Below, one piece after another: positions 61,432 to 64,000 of a DNA stretch of 64,000 nt. Position 1 is the stretch's first letter. Every line of letters starts with the position of its first letter. The position numbers and the translations under genes were made by a program. Origin of the DNA: Nocardioides thalensis (GTDB lineage: Bacteria > Actinomycetota > Actinomycetes > Propionibacteriales > Nocardioidaceae); NCBI RefSeq assembly GCF_013410655.1, contig NZ_JACCFP010000001.1, positions 3,247,501-3,311,500 of the forward strand. The letters run 5' to 3'. The notes under the pieces are model-generated. The model saw nothing but the letters and a program-made list of their open reading frames with translations, did not search any database and had not been told where the DNA came from.

Positions 61432-63010
61432 GCTCACGCACGCCGTACGCCCGCCCCCGCTCCTCCCGCACCCACACCGGGTCCGCGGTCGCGACACCCT
61501 CGGCGACCAGCTCGCGCTTGAGCACCTTGTTGGTCGCCGTCGAGGGCAGCCGCTCCATCAGCCGCACGAAGCGCGGCCAGGCCTTCGGCGACAGGTCGTC
61601 CTGAGCGGCGAGGAACTCCTCGAGCTCCGCGGGCGACAGGGTCGCGCCGTCCCGCAGCACAAGGGCGCACATCAGCTGGTCCCCGACGTTCGCGTCCGGT
61701 ACGCCGTACACGGCGACCTGGCTGATGGCGTGGTGCCGCAGCAGCAGCCGCTCGATCGGCGCGGCGGCGAGGTTCTCGCCGTCGACGCGCAGCCAGTCCG
61801 CCGTGCGCCCGGCGAGGTAGACGTAGCCGTCGGCGTCGCGGTAGGCGAGGTCGCCCGACCAGTACATGCCGCCGTCCATCCGCTCGGCGGTGGCGCGCTC
61901 GTCGTTGTAGTAGCCGGTGAAGAACCCGGCGCCGGTGGTGTTGACCAGCTCGCCGACGGCCTCGTCGAGGTTCGTCACGCGGCCGGACTCGTCGAAGACC
62001 GCGCGCGGGCACTCGGTGCGGGTCTCGCGGTCGTAGACGGCGACGCCGTCGTGCGGCATGCCGATCGAGCCCGGCGGCGTCTCCGGGACACGGGTGACGA
62101 TGACCGCGTTCTCGGTGGACCCGAACCCGTCCCACACCACGCAGCCGAAGCGGCGCCCGAACTCGGCGATGTCGCGGTCGGACGCCTCGTTGCCGAACGC
62201 CACGCGCAGCGGGTTGTCGCTGTCGTCGGGCCGCTCCGGCGTCGCGAGCACGTAGGCGAGCGGCTTGCCGACGTAGTTGAGGTACGTCGCGCCGTGGTGG
62301 CGGATGTCGGCCAGGAACCCGCTGGCGCTGAACCGCCGCGCCAGCGCCAGCGTCGCACCTGCTCCGACGGCCGGGCCGAAACCCGCGGCGATCGCGTTGC
62401 TGTGGAACAGCGGCATCGCGCAGTAGCAGACGTCGTCCGGCGTCAGCGAGAACCGGTCGACGAGCATCGTGCCGGCGACGACGACCATGAAGTGGGAGAC
62501 CTGCACGGCCTTCGGGTCGCCGCTGGTGCCCGACGTGAAGATCAGCATGAACGTGTCGAAGGCGCCCCGCTCGGGGAAGCCGTCCGTCGTCGTCGGCGCC
62601 GCCGCGACCCGCGCCGCCCACACGTCGCCGTCGGTGTCGACGACCTCGATGCCGCCGAGGTCGAGGCCGTCGAGCAGCGGCAGGTGCTCGGCGTCGGTGA
62701 GCAGCACGCTGCAGTCGGCGCGCCGGACGTCGGCCGCGAGCGCCTCGCCGCGGCGTGTGGCGTTGACGCCCGCGGTCACGTGGCCACCGATGGCTCCCGC
62801 GGCGATCGCCATCGCCATCTCGGGGGTGTTCTCCATCAGCGCGCCGACGTGCAGCGGCCGGCCGTCGGCCTCGTAGGACCGCAGGACGTGCGCCCGCGCG
62901 GCGGCCGCGGCGACGTACTCGCGCCAGGTCCAGGTGCGGTCCTCGAACGCGAGGCCGGTCGTGTCGCGCTCGGCGTTGGCCAGGAGCAGCTCGCGGACGG
63001 TCTCAGCCAC
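61409..63010 (-). CDS. Acyl-CoA synthetase (FadD17-like)
   Basis: 533 aa. MLIFTSGTSGDPKAVQVSH, WDGFGSTENAVIV, WSGDLAYRDADGYVYLAGRTADWLRVDGENLAAAPIE and Lys in TATNKVLKREL. Overall layout of mycobacterial FadD1/FadD17-type ligases (steroid or lipid side chains). Overlaps the downstream hydrolase-gene start by 8 bases; operon with 63003 and the edge TetR. Confidence 0.9.
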   Translation of the reverse strand: MAETVRELLLANAERDTTGLAFEDRTWTWREYVAAAAARAHVLRSYEADGRPLHVGALMENTPEMAMAIAAGAIGGHVTAGVNATRRGEALAADVRRADCSVLLTDAEHLPLLDGLDLGGIEVVDTDGDVWAARVAAAPTTTDGFPERGAFDTFMLIFTSGTSGDPKAVQVSHFMVVVAGTMLVDRFSLTPDDVCYCAMPLFHSNAIAAGFGPAVGAGATLALARRFSASGFLADIRHHGATYLNYVGKPLAYVLATPERPDDSDNPLRVAFGNEASDRDIAEFGRRFGCVVWDGFGSTENAVIVTRVPETPPGSIGMPHDGVAVYDRETRTECPRAVFDESGRVTNLDEAVGELVNTTGAGFFTGYYNDERATAERMDGGMYWSGDLAYRDADGYVYLAGRTADWLRVDGENLAAAPIERLLLRHHAISQVAVYGVPDANVGDQLMCALVLRDGATLSPAELEEFLAAQDDLSPKAWPRFVRLMERLPSTATNKVLKRELVAEGVATADPVWVREERGRAYGVRELTELPPR

Positions 63011-63920
63011 GTGCGGGCTCCTTCACCGTCAGGTGCCGGCGGAGGAAATGCACCGCGTGCCGCACGGCGGGCTCGTGCCACGGCTTGCCGGGGAACACGT
63101 CGAAGTGGTCGCCCGGGTAGTGGCGCACCTCGGCGCGGCCGGCGAACGCGGCCTTCGCCTGCGCGTGCGGCGGCGCGCTGCGGTCGTAGTCGGCGATCTG
63201 CACGAGCCACGGCGCGCGCAGCCGCTTGGCGTCCTTCGCCGGCGCCCGGCCGCCGAGCTCCATCACGACGTCGGCGGCGATCTCGTTGCGCCAGGTCGGA
63301 CCGGCGATCGCGAGGTAGTCCTCGTAGGCGCCGGGCAGGGTGAGCGCGCCGGGCTCCCCCGGCCGCCCGACCACCGGGATCATCGTCGGGCCGCGACCGG
63401 CTGCGCGCTTGAGCTTGCTGGCGATGCCGGCACCGGTCGAGAGGATCAGCTGCGTCGCCTCGTGGTGCTTCGCGGCGAGCCGCGCCGCGGCGAGGCCGTC
63501 GACGAGCGGGACGACGGAGACGACGGCGGCGATGTCGTCACGGTCAGCGGCCGCGGACACGACGTGGCCGCCGCCGAGCGAGACGCCCCAGAGCACGACC
63601 CGCTCGGGGTCGACCCCCGGGAGCCCCTGGGCGGCGGCGATGGCGGCCCGCAGGTCGGCGACCTGCTGGGCGACCGAGACCACCTGGCGCGGCGTCCCCT
63701 CGCTGCCGCCGAAGCCGCGGTAGTCGATCAGCACCGCGTCGAGCCCGGCGTCGGCGAACGCCTCGCCGAACGGCAGCAGCCCGGAGTCCTTGGTGCCGGC
63801 GAGGCCGTGGCAGAGGACGACCACCGGGCGGCCGGCGGCGGTGGCGAGCTCGTCGCTGCGGCCGGCGATGTGCCACGCCTCGCAGGCGGTGCCGTCGGAG
63901 TCGAACGTGAAGGTCTCCAT
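63003..63920 (-). CDS. Alpha/beta hydrolase
   Basis: 305 aa. VVVLCHGLAGTKDSGLLPFGEAFADAGLDAVLIDYRGFGGSEG, nucleophile elbow VLWGVSLGGGHVVSAA, and a C-terminal YPGDHFDVFPGKPWHEPAV with the catalytic His. The long cap (GLAAARLAAKHHEATQLIL) is typical of X-Pro/dienelactone-type hydrolases. Start overlaps the preceding stop by one base (TGATG). Confidence 0.9.
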   Translation of the reverse strand: METFTFDSDGTACEAWHIAGRSDELATAAGRPVVVLCHGLAGTKDSGLLPFGEAFADAGLDAVLIDYRGFGGSEGTPRQVVSVAQQVADLRAAIAAAQGLPGVDPERVVLWGVSLGGGHVVSAAADRDDIAAVVSVVPLVDGLAAARLAAKHHEATQLILSTGAGIASKLKRAAGRGPTMIPVVGRPGEPGALTLPGAYEDYLAIAGPTWRNEIAADVVMELGGRAPAKDAKRLRAPWLVQIADYDRSAPPHAQAKAAFAGRAEVRHYPGDHFDVFPGKPWHEPAVRHAVHFLRRHLTVKEPARG

Positions 63921-64000
63921 CAGCTTGCTCCTCCGTAGATGGTGCTGAGCCAGATCGTCACGAGCGCATCGACGTGCTGCTCGCGCGGCGGCCCGAGGCC
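63920..64000 (-). CDS. C-terminal end of a probable TetR regulator (window edge)
   Basis: 26 residues: PREQHVDALVTIWLSTIYGG then AS-stop. Ends of many TetR/AcrR proteins read like VDALVTIWLxTIYG. Stop overlaps the hydrolase start by one base, indicating one operon with hydrolase and FadD. Only the tail is visible. Confidence 0.6.
   Translation of the reverse strand, partial: GLGPPREQHVDALVTIWLSTIYGGAS

Overview
The window comes from a very GC-rich actinobacterium, most likely a Nocardioides-type member of the Nocardioidaceae. This rests on extreme GC codon use, paired clpP1/clpP2 genes, mycothiol-type DinB/maleylpyruvate-isomerase proteins, a BTAD/SARP regulator, a SCO6745-family protein, a SigG-type ECF sigma factor with a SnoaL tail, and dispersed short repeats of the GGTTTCGAGGCTC / CACCTCAACCACCGG type. 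It is chromosomal. I see no rRNA, CRISPR array, transposase or replication origin, and no gene-free stretch longer than 300 bases.

Region 1-8.1 kb is the accessory part. Six tightly packed minus-strand genes form a predicted NAD/ADP-ribose conflict (defence-like) operon: an ARPP-1 protein, a TY-Chap peptide-binding chaperone, a small Cys-rich protein, a DraG-type ADP-ribosylglycohydrolase, a dual-specificity-type phosphatase (frame-separated from DraG), and a large macro-like + SIR2 protein that runs off the left edge. A NrtR-like Nudix/winged-helix regulator is divergent from it, with an imperfect palindrome in the shared promoter. Next come a small unknown gene, a PD-(D/E)XK-like nuclease and a protein with homing-endonuclease-associated repeats. 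The most novel biology of the window is here.

Region 8.1-29 kb is a mosaic of small regulator-target pairs: an EthD protein; a DHA2 MFS pump divergent from the ECF sigma factor; a dicarboxylate/amino-acid symporter; an XRE/MmyB regulator divergent from a second MFS pump; an aldo/keto reductase divergent from an HTH regulator; an M1 aminopeptidase; group II truncated haemoglobin; an AraC regulator divergent from a DUF1254 / acyl-CoA ligase / SnoaL operon; a PQQ-type sugar dehydrogenase; a nitroreductase; and a CarH-like B12 photoreceptor regulator. Several divergent promoters carry clear palindromes or direct repeats.

Region 29-38 kb holds DUF378, DinB and GNAT proteins, then a BTAD regulator plus SCO6745 operon divergent from two MDMPI-like genes. 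The divergent promoter contains two mirror-image SARP heptamer pairs. It continues with a GAF-ANTAR antiterminator, a TetR/thioesterase pair and a RelA/SpoT-domain protein.

Region 38-48 kb is housekeeping protein quality control: clpX, clpP2, clpP1 (with a candidate ClgR site), trigger factor, tRNA-Pro, tRNA-Gly, a SpoIIE-type phosphatase, a Nei-type glycosylase and rpiB. Region 48-64 kb carries two flavoprotein pyridine-nucleotide disulfide oxidoreductases (one a true lipoamide dehydrogenase), transporters, secreted proteins including an S8 protease, purine nucleoside phosphorylase, an ABC-2 exporter with a WYL regulator, a FadD-like ligase, an alpha/beta hydrolase, and the last codons of a probable TetR gene at the right edge.
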